A stretch of DNA of 51,083 bases from Thermophilibacter provencensis. GTDB taxonomy: Bacteria > Actinomycetota > Coriobacteriia > Coriobacteriales > Atopobiaceae. How positions within the stretch are numbered: position 1 is the first letter of the stretch; each line of letters begins with the position of its first letter. This document shows positions 9,781 to 18,340 of the stretch, piece by piece. The stretch covers positions 1 through 51,083 of the forward strand of contig NZ_JAUDEA010000014.1 of assembly GCF_030372065.1 (NCBI RefSeq), in the 5' to 3' direction. Made by a program: the position numbers and the translations under genes. The notes under the pieces are model-generated. The model was not told the origin of the DNA. It was given only the letters and a program-made list of their open reading frames with translations, and did not search any database.

Positions 9781-9796
9781 AGTAAAACGTTTTACT
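9781..9796. promoter_or_regulatory. LacI-type operator before the phosphoketolase gene
   Basis: AGTAAAACGTTTTACT is a perfect 16-bp palindrome with the central CG and A/T arms typical of LacI-family sites. It lies about 70 bp upstream of the phosphoketolase start and next to a possible -10 (TACACT, minus strand, 9771-9776). The neighbouring LacI gene (9857-10882) is the obvious candidate binder. Confidence 0.65.
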
Positions 9797-9817
9797 TCTC
9801 GAGAATTCCTGAATTTC

Positions 9818-9862
9818 TCGTGAGCGCCCACTTTGTGCCGGGTACGTTTTGGACGCTCACGA
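9818..9862. repeat. inverted repeat overlapping the stop of the LacI gene
   Basis: TCGTGAGCG (9818-9826) pairs with CGCTCACGA (9854-9862), the latter covering the stop codon of the minus-strand LacI gene. It may end or stabilise that transcript. No T-run follows, so it is a weak terminator candidate. Confidence 0.4.
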
Positions 9863-10882
9863 GAGGGTGCGCACGCTGGCCTTGAGCACCAGGCGCGGCA
9901 TGAGGATGCGCTCCTCGGGCTCGCCCAGCTCCCCGCGCGCGCCCTCCTCGATCCTGCGGAACAGGAGCTCGAGCGCCGCCGCGGACAGCTCGTCCACGTT
10001 CTGCTCGATGGAGGTGAGCGCGGGCTCAAAGAGCACGTCCACAGCCGAGTTGTCGTAGCTCACCACCGAGTAGTCGCGCGGGACGCGAAGCCCCCGCTCA
10101 TAGAGGCGCTTGAGCAGGCCAAGGGCGATGTTGTCGCTCGTGGCGAGAACCGCCGTGGCGTCCGTGTCCAGAAGGGCGCGGGCGGCCTCGTAGGCGGCGG
10201 GGATGTAGTAGGTGCTGTCGAGCACGAGCGCCGGGTCCGGCTCCACGCCCTTCTCGGCAAGCGCGCGCTCGTAGCCGGCCACGCGCTCGCGGCCAGTGTT
10301 GGAGGCAAGGTTGGCGAGACAGGCGATCCGGCGATGCCCGGCGTCAAGCAGGTGCCGGCACGCCAGGTAGCCGCCCGCCTCGTTGTTGAAGGCCACCTTG
10401 TCGCAGGAGAGGCCGTCGATCAGGCGGTCAACGAGCACGTAGGGCACCGGCAGCTGGGAGAGCGTCGCCGCCAGGCGCTCGTCCGTGCCGGACTCCCCCG
10501 AGGCAACCACAAACAGGCCGTCCGCGCCGCGGTTCACGAGCTGCCGCACGAGCCCGGAGTCGTTTTCCGAGGAGTCATCCGAGTTGGTGATGAAGAGCGC
10601 GTGACCCCGCTCGCGGCACCCCAGCTCCAGGCGCCGCGCAAGGGACGAGAAGAACCGGCTCTCGATGTTGGGCACCACGAGGCCAACGGTCTGGGAGTGC
10701 TGCGTCACGAGGCTGCGCGCGATCTGGTTGGGGATGTAGCGCTTCCGGCGCGCCACCTCCTTGATGCGCCTGCGGTTCTCGGCAGAGATCTTACACGGGC
10801 GGTCGTTGAGCACAAGCGAGACGGCCGTCGGCGAGAGGCCAACCTCGCGCGCGATGTCCCTCAGCGTCACCTTGGCGGCCAC
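9857..10882 (-). CDS. LacI-family transcriptional regulator, likely of the phosphoketolase gene
   Basis: The 341-aa protein starts with a classical LacI helix-turn-helix (VTLRDIAREVGLSPTAVSLVL, about residues 5-25) and hinge (IPNQIARSL), then a periplasmic-binding-like sensor domain beginning VGLVVPNIES. The start is GTG at 10882, with a G-rich site seven bases upstream; no ATG fits as well. Only 14 bp separate it from the upstream LacI gene, so the two are probably co-transcribed. The palindrome at 9781-9796, just past its 3' end and before the phosphoketolase gene, is a good target. The effector is probably a sugar or sugar phosphate, unproven. Confidence 0.88.
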   Translation of the reverse strand: MAAKVTLRDIAREVGLSPTAVSLVLNDRPCKISAENRRRIKEVARRKRYIPNQIARSLVTQHSQTVGLVVPNIESRFFSSLARRLELGCRERGHALFITNSDDSSENDSGLVRQLVNRGADGLFVVASGESGTDERLAATLSQLPVPYVLVDRLIDGLSCDKVAFNNEAGGYLACRHLLDAGHRRIACLANLASNTGRERVAGYERALAEKGVEPDPALVLDSTYYIPAAYEAARALLDTDATAVLATSDNIALGLLKRLYERGLRVPRDYSVVSYDNSAVDVLFEPALTSIEQNVDELSAAALELLFRRIEEGARGELGEPEERILMPRLVLKASVRTLS

Positions 10883-10896
10883 GTTTGCCCCCCGCC

Positions 10897-11937
10897 CTAG
10901 GTGAGCGCGCGGACGCTCTGCCGCTCCACGAACGTCGTTGAGAGGTGGACCACGCTCGTGTAGTCGCGCGGGGTGCGCATGCGGTTGATGACGGTCTCCA
11001 CCGCCAGCTCGCCCATCTCGCGGTTGGGAACGCGCATCGTGGTGAGCGGCGGATTGGCGATGCTCGCAAAGGAGAGGTCGTCAAAGCCGACCATCGAGAC
11101 GTCCTCGGGAATGCGTATGCCCTGCTCGTTCATAGCACGCATGCAGCCGAGGGCCATGATGTCGTTCTCGACGAAAAACGCGGTGGGGAGCACCGGGTTC
11201 TTGGCGAGCCACGCCTTCATGGCCTCACGCGCGGTGCCCACCGTCGTACCCACCTCAACGCAGAAGTCGGGGTTCACGGGCAGGCCCGCCTCGCGCAGCG
11301 CGCGCCGCCAGCCGCGCTCGCGCAGCGGGAAGTTCTTGATCCGGCACGAGCCGTAGATGTAGCCGATCTCGCGGTGCCCCATCTTGATGAGGTAGGTCAC
11401 CGCGCGGAAGGCGGAGTTCTCGTTTGAGGTGACGATGCAGTCAAAGAAGAGGTGGTCGCTCCAGCCGTCCACCACCACAAACGGCGCGGTGGGATTCTTG
11501 AAGAGGTCGTAGTCCTCCTCCGCCATCTCCGTGCCCAGGAGCACCACGGCGGTGTCCGGGTTGTGCGTGAGGTCGTGGGCCTGTCGCGCCGCCGTCTGCC
11601 GGTCGGAGAGCTCGATCGTGGTGTAGATGGTGCTCAGGCCCTGGGCGCTCGCGGCGCGCTCCACGCCCTCGATAACACCCGGGTGGAAGGTGCCCTCGTC
11701 GAGGACCTCGCCCGACTTGCGGGCAAAGACAAAGTTGACGTTCTCCACGCGGTCGGGCCGCTCGTAGCCAAGCTCGCGCGCAACGCGCAGGATGAGGGCC
11801 GCCGTCTCCTTGTTAACACCGCGTTTATGGTTGAGCGCGTTGGAGACGGTTGCCGGAGAAAAGCCCGTTTTCCTGCTGATTTCTCGTACGCCTGAGTGTC
11901 TCATAGGGGCTCGGTTCCACTCTTGCTGTGCTGCCAT
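10897..11937 (-). CDS. LacI-family regulator, candidate arabinose regulator
   Basis: The 346-aa protein has a LacI helix-turn-helix (VREISRKTGFSPATVSNAL, about residues 17-35) and a sugar-binding sensor domain with the family ending VPNREMGELAVETVINRM. The start codon is ATG at 11937, preceded by GGGGGTG; a TTG seven codons upstream would swallow this site. Two TGTTTA half-sites 10 bp apart lie 15-30 bp upstream (11952-11967). The same paired half-sites occur before the transporter operon at 21.3 kb. This suggests autoregulation and control of arabinose uptake, acting in a role like AraR. The assignment rests on context. Confidence 0.85.
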   Translation of the reverse strand: MAAQQEWNRAPMRHSGVREISRKTGFSPATVSNALNHKRGVNKETAALILRVARELGYERPDRVENVNFVFARKSGEVLDEGTFHPGVIEGVERAASAQGLSTIYTTIELSDRQTAARQAHDLTHNPDTAVVLLGTEMAEEDYDLFKNPTAPFVVVDGWSDHLFFDCIVTSNENSAFRAVTYLIKMGHREIGYIYGSCRIKNFPLRERGWRRALREAGLPVNPDFCVEVGTTVGTAREAMKAWLAKNPVLPTAFFVENDIMALGCMRAMNEQGIRIPEDVSMVGFDDLSFASIANPPLTTMRVPNREMGELAVETVINRMRTPRDYTSVVHLSTTFVERQSVRALT

Positions 11938-11951
11938 GACACCCCCTATAT

Positions 11952-11967
11952 TAAACAAATCTAAACA
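11952..11967 (-). promoter_or_regulatory. paired TGTTTA half-sites before the LacI gene
   Basis: On the minus strand TGTTTA occurs twice with a 10-bp period, next to a CTGTTA that could form an inverted partner. The same pairing (period 10 or 11) recurs at 21332-21393 before the sugar transporter operon, so this is a candidate operator of the adjacent regulator. Confidence 0.5.
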
Positions 11968-11980
11968 CTGTTACGCCCTC

Positions 11981-12017
11981 GCCCGCCTAAAAGGGGACTG
12001 ACCCCCTTTAGGCGGGC
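11981..12017. repeat. REP-like hairpin of the GGGGAC/GTCCCC type
   Basis: GCCCGCCTAAAAGGGG and CCCCCTTTAGGCGGGC pair over 16 bp with one mismatch around ACTGA. Very similar hairpins lie at 27618-27654 and 34269-34302. The motif resembles REP sequences moved by RAYT/Y1 transposases elsewhere; no such gene is in the window. Confidence 0.65.
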
Positions 12018-12046
12018 TTGCGGACGGTTGATGACGGGCTGCCCGG

Positions 12047-12085
12047 TGATGATGACAAACTACCCTGTCACCTTTGTCATGATCA
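12047..12085. repeat. TACCCTGTCACC repeat (family A), copy 1
   Basis: This is one unit of the family whose core is ATGACAAA-CTACCCTGTCACC-TTTGTCAT, an imperfect hairpin. Its right edge overlaps the stop codon of araD (12083-12085). Confidence 0.8.
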
Positions 12086-12793
12086 GTGGGCGCCGCCCTG
12101 GCCGTAGTAGGCGTTGGGGCCGTGCTTGCGCAGGTAGTGCTTGTCCTGGAGGTACTGCGGGGCGGGCTCGACGCCGTGGTTGAGCGCCTCGGTGCGGGTG
12201 GCCATCTTGCAGACCTCCTCGAGCACCACCGCGTGGTAGACGGCCTGCGCCGCGTCCTTGCCCCACGAGAAGGGCCCGTGGTTGCGCACCAGAACGGCCG
12301 GCACCGCCACGGGGTCGATCCCGCGCTCGGTGAAGCCCTCGTGGATCACCTTGCCGGTGTTGAGCTCGTAGGCCTCCTCGATCTCGGCCTCGGTGAGGCC
12401 GCGCATGCAGGGCACGGGGCCGTAGAAGTAGTCGGCGTGCGTGGTGCCGTAGGCGGGCACGTCGCGACCTGCCTGCGCCCACGAGACCGCCCAGGAGGAG
12501 TGCGTGTGCACGACGCCGCCGATCTTCTCGCCCCACTTCTGGTAGAGGTAGGCGTGGGTGGCGGTGTCGGAGGACGGGTTGAGCTCGCCCTCCACGACCT
12601 TGCCGTCGAGGTCGCAGATCACGAGGTTCTCCGGCGAGAGCTCGTCGTAGTCCACGCCGGACGGCTTGATCACAAAGAGACCCCTCTCGCGGTCGAGCCC
12701 GGAGGCGTTGCCCCAGGTAAAGACCACCAGGCCGTGCCTGGGCAGGTCCATGTTGGCCTCGTAGACCTCCTCGCGGAGCTCCTTGAGCATCAT
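12083..12793 (-). CDS. araD: L-ribulose-5-phosphate 4-epimerase
   Basis: The 236-aa protein is a class II aldolase/epimerase family member. The motif HTHSSWA (middle of the protein) carries two of the zinc-binding histidines, and GNASGLDRERG near the N-terminus and SSDTATHAYLY are typical of AraD. It converts L-ribulose-5-phosphate to D-xylulose-5-phosphate, the substrate of the phosphoketolase encoded nearby. Start at ATG 12793, chosen because GGAG lies six bases upstream; an in-frame TTG four codons earlier overlaps this site. It is the last gene of the araA-araB-araD order on the minus strand. UlaF-like ascorbate enzymes are close relatives, but the araA/araB neighbours settle the role. 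Confidence 0.93.
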   Translation of the reverse strand: MMLKELREEVYEANMDLPRHGLVVFTWGNASGLDRERGLFVIKPSGVDYDELSPENLVICDLDGKVVEGELNPSSDTATHAYLYQKWGEKIGGVVHTHSSWAVSWAQAGRDVPAYGTTHADYFYGPVPCMRGLTEAEIEEAYELNTGKVIHEGFTERGIDPVAVPAVLVRNHGPFSWGKDAAQAVYHAVVLEEVCKMATRTEALNHGVEPAPQYLQDKHYLRKHGPNAYYGQGGAH

Positions 12794-12840
12794 GTTCTTC
12801 TCCAATCAGTCGGGTGATGAAAAGTGGCAGTCGCGCTTCA

Positions 12841-14445
12841 TCACAGCACGGCCTCGGCGGTCTTCTCGGCCTCGTTTACCTTCTTGAACGTGGCGAGGAA
12901 GGCGCGGTAGCCCTCAACGTCGGCCGGGTCGGGCTCGAGCGTGGTGCCCTCCATGCCCGCAAAGACCTTGTTGTTGAGGTAGTCCGCGAGGGACTCGCCG
13001 TCCTCGTGGCGCGCCATGTAGGCGGCCGCCACGGCCTGGCCCCAGGCGCCGCCCTCGCCCGCCGTGGCCATGACGGTCACGGGCGCCTCGAGCGCCGCGG
13101 CGAGCAGGCTCTGGGCCACCTTGGGCGTCTTGAAGATGCCGCCGTGGCCGTAGAGCTTGTCGATCTTCACGTCCTCGGCGCGCAGCGCCTCGTTGCCGGC
13201 GGCAAGCGCCCCAAAGGCGGCCATGATGTGCATGCGCATGAAGTTGGCGATCGAGAAGTTGGCGTTCTGCCCGCGGACAACCATCGGGTAGCCCGTCTGG
13301 ACGCCCATGACCGTCTCACCCGAGATGAACGGGATGGAGACGATACCGCCGGCGTCCTTGTCGCCCTCAAGGGCGGCGTTGAAGAGCTTGGTAAAGACCT
13401 CGCCCTTGCTGAGCTTGGTGCCCATGAGCTCGGAGAACTCGCAGAGCAGGTCAACCCAGTCATTGATGTCCGAGGTGCAGTTGTTGCAGTGGACCATGGC
13501 CACCGGGTCGCCCACGGGCGTGGTCACGAGGTCAATCTCCGGCACGGTGGCGTCCTTGAGCGCGTGCTCGAGCACGATCATCGAGAAGACCGAGGTGCCG
13601 GCAGAGACGTTGCCGGTGCGCGGCGCGATGGAGTTGGTGGCGATCATGCCGGTGTCGGCGTCACCCTCGGGCGGGCAGAGCGGGCAGCCCGGCTCGAGGT
13701 CGCCGTCGGCGTCGAGAAGGGCCGCGCCCTCGGGCGTGAGGTGTCCGGCGCACTCCCCCGCCACCAAGATCTTGGGCAGCAGGTCCTCGACCTTCCAGGC
13801 AACGCCCTTGGAGGCCACGAGCTCGTCGAACTTGGCGATCATGGCCGCGTCGTAGTCGTGCGTGGTGGAGTCGATGGGGAACATGCCGGAGGCGTCGCCA
13901 ATGGAGAGGACCTTCTCGCCCGTGAGGCGCCAGTGGGCGTAGCCGGCGAGCGTGGTGAAGAAGGCGATGTGGGGCACGTGCTCCTCGCCGTTGAGAACGG
14001 CCTGGTAGATGTGGGAGACGCTCCAGCGCTCGGGCGTGTGGAAGGCAAAGAGCTCGGAGAGCTCGTGGGCGGCCTGCGTGGTGGTGGTGTTGCGCCACGT
14101 GCGGAACGGCACGAGCAGCTTGCCTTCGGCGTCAAAGGGCAGGTAGCCGTGCATCATCGCGGAGATGCCGAGGGCGCCCACGCGCTTGAGCGTGACGCCG
14201 TACTTCTCGGCAACGTCCGCCTTCATGGACGCGTAGGCGGCGGCAAGACCGGCGAAGATCTCCTCGTCGCTGTAGGTCCAGTAGCCGTCGATCAGGGAGT
14301 TCTCCCAGTCAAAGGCACCAATGGCGATGGGCGCGTTCTGCGAGTCAACGAGAACCGCCTTGATGCGCGTCGAGCCGTACTCGATGCCCAGCGCCGTGGC
14401 CCCGGACTCGAGCTCCTCGATGATCTGTTCCTTGGTGAGTGCCAT
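12841..14445 (-). CDS. araB: ribulokinase-type FGGY sugar kinase
   Basis: The 534-aa protein is an FGGY-family kinase. The N-terminal phosphate-binding loop reads LGIEYGSTRIKAVL (about residues 19-32), and the C-terminal half contains the GHGGIFKTPKVAQ segment typical of this kinase group. Between araA and araD, it should phosphorylate L-ribulose to L-ribulose-5-phosphate. GGAG precedes the ATG at 14445. It belongs to the subgroup of about 530 residues rather than the classical 566-residue E. coli AraB, so xylulokinase activity is an alternative, but the operon position makes ribulokinase much more likely. Confidence 0.88.
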   Translation of the reverse strand: MALTKEQIIEELESGATALGIEYGSTRIKAVLVDSQNAPIAIGAFDWENSLIDGYWTYSDEEIFAGLAAAYASMKADVAEKYGVTLKRVGALGISAMMHGYLPFDAEGKLLVPFRTWRNTTTTQAAHELSELFAFHTPERWSVSHIYQAVLNGEEHVPHIAFFTTLAGYAHWRLTGEKVLSIGDASGMFPIDSTTHDYDAAMIAKFDELVASKGVAWKVEDLLPKILVAGECAGHLTPEGAALLDADGDLEPGCPLCPPEGDADTGMIATNSIAPRTGNVSAGTSVFSMIVLEHALKDATVPEIDLVTTPVGDPVAMVHCNNCTSDINDWVDLLCEFSELMGTKLSKGEVFTKLFNAALEGDKDAGGIVSIPFISGETVMGVQTGYPMVVRGQNANFSIANFMRMHIMAAFGALAAGNEALRAEDVKIDKLYGHGGIFKTPKVAQSLLAAALEAPVTVMATAGEGGAWGQAVAAAYMARHEDGESLADYLNNKVFAGMEGTTLEPDPADVEGYRAFLATFKKVNEAEKTAEAVL

Positions 14446-14541
14446 GTGTTCTCCTTGTTGAGTGAGGCGGCCGCGCCCCCCTGGCGAGGACACGGCCGCC
14501 GCGATTCACGTGTGACGAGAAGTGACCGTCGCTCCTCGTCG

Positions 14542-16038
14542 TCAGCGGTAGAATACCTCGCCGAGCCTGAGGTCGCGCTTGAAGCCGCGGATGGTGGTGT
14601 CGGCGTCGATGACCACGCTCTCGATGCCCATGGCGTCCGCCCAGTCAACCATCTGGTCGGCCGTGAGGTCATAGGAGAACGCGGTGTGGTGCGCGCCGCC
14701 GGCGTAGATCCACGCCTCCGTACCCACCTTGAGGTTGGGGCGCGGGGTCCAGAAGACGGTGCCGGTGGGCAGCATCGGCATAGGCTTCTCGACCTTCTTG
14801 CAGTCCACGTCCTGGATGATCAGGCGGAAGCGGTTGCCCAGGTCAACGAGGGAGGTGGCGATGGCCGGGCCGGTCTTTGCGGTGAAGATCAGGCGCGCGG
14901 GGTCCTCGCGGTCGCCCATGGAGAGCGGCGTGGCGCGAATGGCCACCGGGCCCTCGGCCACGGACGGGTCGACCTCGGCCATGTGGGACTCGAGGATGCC
15001 CTCCTTGCCGGGCACCAGGTTGTAGGTGTAGTCCTCCATGAGGGCGGAGCCCTTGGCGGACGGGTCGCCGGCGGTCATGACCTTCATCAGGCGCACCATG
15101 GCCGGCGTCTTCCAGTCGCCCTCGGGGCCAAAGCCGTAGCCCTTCTGCATGAGGCGCTGGATGGAGAGCGAGGGCAGCTGCTTGAGGCCGCCGAGGTCGC
15201 CAAAGTGGTCGGAGAACGCGTTGTAGCCGTGCTCCACGAGGAAGCGCTCGATGCCGATCTCCTGCGCGGCCTGGACCTCCACGTGGCGGCGGAACTCCTC
15301 CGGGTCACGCCCGTCGAGCACAAGCTCGTAGGTGTCGTAGTACTCGTCGGTGAGGGCCTTGACCTCGCCCGGCGTGACGGCGTCAACGTAGGGAACGAGC
15401 TCGTTTACCGGCCAGGCGTCCACGGTCCAGCCAAAGACCTGCTGCGCCTCGATCTTGTCGCCGTCGGTAACTGCCACGTTGCGCATGGTGTCCGCAAAGC
15501 GGCACACGCGGATGTTGCGGGACTCGTTCACGCCCACGGCAACGCGCATCCACTGGCCGAGCTCGGCGAGAACCGCCTCGTCCTTCCAGTAGCCAAACAC
15601 CACCTTGTGCTCCCAGCGCATGCGGGCGAAGATGTGCCCGAGCTCGCGCTCGCCATGGGCTGCCTGGTTCTCGTTCATGAAGTCCATGTCGATGGTGTCG
15701 TACGGGATCTCCTCGTTGTACTGCGTCGCAAACTGGCAGAGCGGCTTACGGAGGTCCGTGAGGCCTGCGATGTAGTTCTTGGAGGGAGAGAAGGTGTGCG
15801 CCCAGGTGATGATGCCCGCGCAGTCCGGGTCCATGTTGGCCTCGTTAAACGTGGCCTGGATCACGTCCGCCGTGAGCAGGTTGGGCTTGAGCACCACCTC
15901 AAAGGGAACCTTGTCAGAGGCGTTGAGGGCTGCCACGACCTCGGCCGAGTGCTCGGCCACGTGACGCAGCACCTCGTCGCCGTAGAGATCTTGCGTGCAG
16001 GGGCAGAAGTAGAACTTGTACTTCCTGATCTCGAGCAT
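14542..16038 (-). CDS. araA: L-arabinose isomerase
   Basis: The 498-aa protein matches L-arabinose isomerase over its full length of about 500. Conserved segments include FATQYNEEIPYDTIDMDFMN, MEDYTY and ESHMAEVDP, which carry the metal-binding Glu residues, DLGNRFRLI, and GGAHHTAFS, which carries a metal-binding His. It converts L-arabinose to L-ribulose with a divalent metal. The start at ATG 16038 has AAAGGAGAC upstream; a 46-residue longer frame runs through a GC hairpin and is not credible. It is the first catabolic gene, separated from the transporter genes by two stable hairpins. Confidence 0.95.
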   Translation of the reverse strand: MLEIRKYKFYFCPCTQDLYGDEVLRHVAEHSAEVVAALNASDKVPFEVVLKPNLLTADVIQATFNEANMDPDCAGIITWAHTFSPSKNYIAGLTDLRKPLCQFATQYNEEIPYDTIDMDFMNENQAAHGERELGHIFARMRWEHKVVFGYWKDEAVLAELGQWMRVAVGVNESRNIRVCRFADTMRNVAVTDGDKIEAQQVFGWTVDAWPVNELVPYVDAVTPGEVKALTDEYYDTYELVLDGRDPEEFRRHVEVQAAQEIGIERFLVEHGYNAFSDHFGDLGGLKQLPSLSIQRLMQKGYGFGPEGDWKTPAMVRLMKVMTAGDPSAKGSALMEDYTYNLVPGKEGILESHMAEVDPSVAEGPVAIRATPLSMGDREDPARLIFTAKTGPAIATSLVDLGNRFRLIIQDVDCKKVEKPMPMLPTGTVFWTPRPNLKVGTEAWIYAGGAHHTAFSYDLTADQMVDWADAMGIESVVIDADTTIRGFKRDLRLGEVFYR

Positions 16039-16110
16039 GCCGTCTCCTTTCTTGGGGGTCTGAAGGGGTGCGCGGCATCCGAGTCTCAGCATGCCGGCGC
16101 CACCCCAATG

Positions 16111-16150
16111 CCCCTTGCCCCGCTTGGGAGGAGGGAGCCGGGGCAAGGGG
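16111..16150. repeat. 12-bp stem hairpin between transporter and araA
   Basis: CCCCTTGCCCCG (16111-16122) pairs perfectly with CGGGGCAAGGGG (16139-16150). With the next hairpin it probably sets the relative RNA levels of transporter and catabolic genes by partial termination or RNA protection. A T-run is lacking. Confidence 0.6.
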
Positions 16151-16164
16151 AAGGGGAAAGGAGG

Positions 16165-16191
16165 GGCGCCGCCCACGGGAGCGGCGGCGCC
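16165..16191. repeat. second GC hairpin between transporter and araA
   Basis: GGCGCCGCC (16165-16173) pairs with GGCGGCGCC (16183-16191), 19 nt after the stop codon of the last permease gene. It is a likely 3'-end stabiliser or attenuator of the transporter mRNA. Confidence 0.55.
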
Positions 16192-16209
16192 ACCGTTAGG
16201 ACCTCAGGG

Positions 16210-17241
16210 TCACTCCGTTTGCTTCTTTCTGGCCAGAACCACGCTCTGGATGACGAGGAACAGGCAGATCATCGCGGCAACGGTGATCTTTGCCCACCAG
16301 GCGTCGCTGAAGCCGGCGGAGGAGACGATGTTCTGGATGGTGCCCAGCGAGAGGACGCCGAAGAACGTGCCGATGATGTTGCCCACGCCGCCGGTGAGCA
16401 TCGTGCCGCCGATGATGGAGGCCGCGATGGCGTTCATCTCCATACCCTCGGCGTTGGTGACGGCGCCGGAGGCGGAGTGCATGATGTAGACAAAGCCGGC
16501 GATGCCCGCGAGCAGGCCGCTGATCACGTGAGCCAGGAAGAGCGAGCGCTTGGTGTTGATGCCGAGCATGAGGGCGCTCTGGCGGTTGCCGCCGAGGGCG
16601 TAGAAGCTGCGGCCCAGGCTCGTCCAGCGCAGGAGCACGAAGGCGAGAACCACGAGGATGAGCGCCACGGCCACGCCGATCTCCATGTAGGCGGGGGTGA
16701 AGACGCCCGCGTTGTTGGGAGAGCCCAGGAACGGAATCGTGAGGCGCGTGTCCTTGAGGGCGAGGAAGGCCTCGTTCTGAACGTTGAACGGCTCCGCGTG
16801 GATGATCGTCGTGAGGCCGCGGGAGAAGAACATGCCCGCCAGCGTGACGATGAACGGCTGGATTTCCAGATACGCCACCAGGAAGCCCTGGATAAGGCCA
16901 AACGCCAGGCCGATGCCGAGGGCGATGACGAGCGCCGTCATGGGGTTTCCGCCCTGATAGTCAAGGTTCACGGCGCAGCACATCGTGACGAGGCCCACGA
17001 CGCCGCCAACGGAGATGTCGATGCTGCCGCAGATCATGACGATCGAGAGGCCAATGGCCGTGATGATGAGCGACGCGTTGGCGTTCAGGATGTTGAAGAA
17101 CGTCTGCCACTTAAGGAAGCCCCTGCCAAGGCCAAACATGGCAAAGAGGTACATGGCGACAAACACGACGATGGTGATGGTAAGCAGGAGGTTAGTGTCC
17201 GTGATGCTGCGCCTACCAACAGCCTTCTTGAGCTCTGCCAT
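16210..17241 (-). CDS. sugar ABC transporter permease, YjfF-like
   Basis: The 343-aa protein is a BPD_transp_2 (RbsC-type) inner-membrane permease with about eight to ten hydrophobic segments and the family signature ICGSIDISVGGVVGL (about residues 70-84). The neighbouring order of binding protein, double ATPase and two permeases is that of the E. coli galactofuranose importer YtfQ-YtfR-YtfT-YjfF. Here it stands directly before araA, so furanose or pyranose L-arabinose is the likely cargo. It begins one base after the stop codon of the other permease gene, and GGAGG of that gene's end serves as its ribosome site. Confidence 0.88.
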   Translation of the reverse strand: MAELKKAVGRRSITDTNLLLTITIVVFVAMYLFAMFGLGRGFLKWQTFFNILNANASLIITAIGLSIVMICGSIDISVGGVVGLVTMCCAVNLDYQGGNPMTALVIALGIGLAFGLIQGFLVAYLEIQPFIVTLAGMFFSRGLTTIIHAEPFNVQNEAFLALKDTRLTIPFLGSPNNAGVFTPAYMEIGVAVALILVVLAFVLLRWTSLGRSFYALGGNRQSALMLGINTKRSLFLAHVISGLLAGIAGFVYIMHSASGAVTNAEGMEMNAIAASIIGGTMLTGGVGNIIGTFFGVLSLGTIQNIVSSAGFSDAWWAKITVAAMICLFLVIQSVVLARKKQTE

Positions 17242-17242
17242 C

Positions 17243-18340
17243 TTACTTTGCCACCTCCACTTCTGCCTTGGGACTGCGAATCTTCCTCCAGAGCGCGGAG
17301 AGCTTCTCGCGAACGATCGGCGCGCTCAGGACCACGAGCACGATGACGACGATGGCCTTGTACGCCGGAAGGGCGGCGGAGGCAACGTTGAACTTGTAGA
17401 GCGTGGTCGTGAGGAACTGGATGATATAGGCACCGAGGATGGAGGCGCCCATGTTGAACTTGCCACCGGAGAGGGCGTTGCCGCCGAGGGCCACGGCCAG
17501 GATGGCGTCCATCTCGATGTCCGCCGCGATGGTCTGGTAGTTGATCGTGTTGAGGCGGCTGACCTTGATGAGGGCGGCCACGGCCACGCACACGCCGAGA
17601 ATCACGAACGTGAGCCACTTGATGAACGTGGGGTTAAGGCCGTTCAGGCGCGCGGCCTTCTCGTTGATGCCCACGGACTGCACGTAGAGGCCCAGGCTCG
17701 TGAACTTGAGCACGAGGAAGATGACCACGATGCAGGCAAGGGCGATGAAGAACGGCGTGGGGATCGGGATGCCGGGGATGAACCCGCCAAAGACGCCAAA
17801 GCCGGAGTCGGTGGGGATGATCGGCAGCTGGTTGTTGTTGATCCACGCGGCGATGGAGCGGCCCGCGGTGTAGAGGATCAGCGTGGCGACCATCGGCTGG
17901 ACCTTGAAGACAGCGACCATCACGCCGTTGAACGCGCCGCAGAGCATGGCCACGACCACGCCAACGAGGAAGGCCACGATGATGGGGGCCGCAATCGCCT
18001 CGGGCCTCACGTTGCCGCCGCAGAGCACGGCGAGCATCGCCGAGCCGGCCACGGCGATGGTGGCGCCCACGGAGATGTCCTGGCCGCCGGTTGCCGCCGT
18101 GACGAGCGTCATGCCGATGGCAAGGATGGCCAGCTCGGAGCCGTTGTTGAGAATGGAGATCAGCTGGCCCGAGAGGACCTGGTTGCCCGTGCTGTCCGTG
18201 TTCATCGTGATCGCAAAGAAGGACGGATCAGCGATGAGGTTAAACAGGACGAGGGCGAGAAGCGCCGCAATCGGGATGATCAGCTGGTTGTGAAGGAGAC
18301 GCTTGAGGATGTTGTCGTCCTTGCTCTTCTCGATGGTCAC
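17243..18340 (-). CDS. sugar ABC transporter permease, YtfT-like
   Basis: The 365-aa protein is the first permease of the sugar importer, of the BPD_transp_2 fold, with the signature TGGQDISVGATIAVAGSAM (about residues 84-102). It should pair with the other permease as a heterodimer in the membrane. The start is GTG at 18340, overlapping the ATPase stop codon by four bases (GTGA), with GGGAGGTGAG upstream, so it is translationally coupled. Confidence 0.88.
   Translation of the reverse strand: MTIEKSKDDNILKRLLHNQLIIPIAALLALVLFNLIADPSFFAITMNTDSTGNQVLSGQLISILNNGSELAILAIGMTLVTAATGGQDISVGATIAVAGSAMLAVLCGGNVRPEAIAAPIIVAFLVGVVVAMLCGAFNGVMVAVFKVQPMVATLILYTAGRSIAAWINNNQLPIIPTDSGFGVFGGFIPGIPIPTPFFIALACIVVIFLVLKFTSLGLYVQSVGINEKAARLNGLNPTFIKWLTFVILGVCVAVAALIKVSRLNTINYQTIAADIEMDAILAVALGGNALSGGKFNMGASILGAYIIQFLTTTLYKFNVASAALPAYKAIVVIVLVVLSAPIVREKLSALWRKIRSPKAEVEVAK

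Noticed and set aside
7325-9781. An 818-codon open frame antisense to the phosphoketolase gene
   Set aside because: Shadow frame; the minus-strand protein matches phosphoketolase over its full length.
12814-17346. A 1510-codon open frame on the plus strand across araB, araA and a permease gene
   Set aside because: It spans several well-recognised minus-strand genes and intergenic hairpins and shows no protein family feature.
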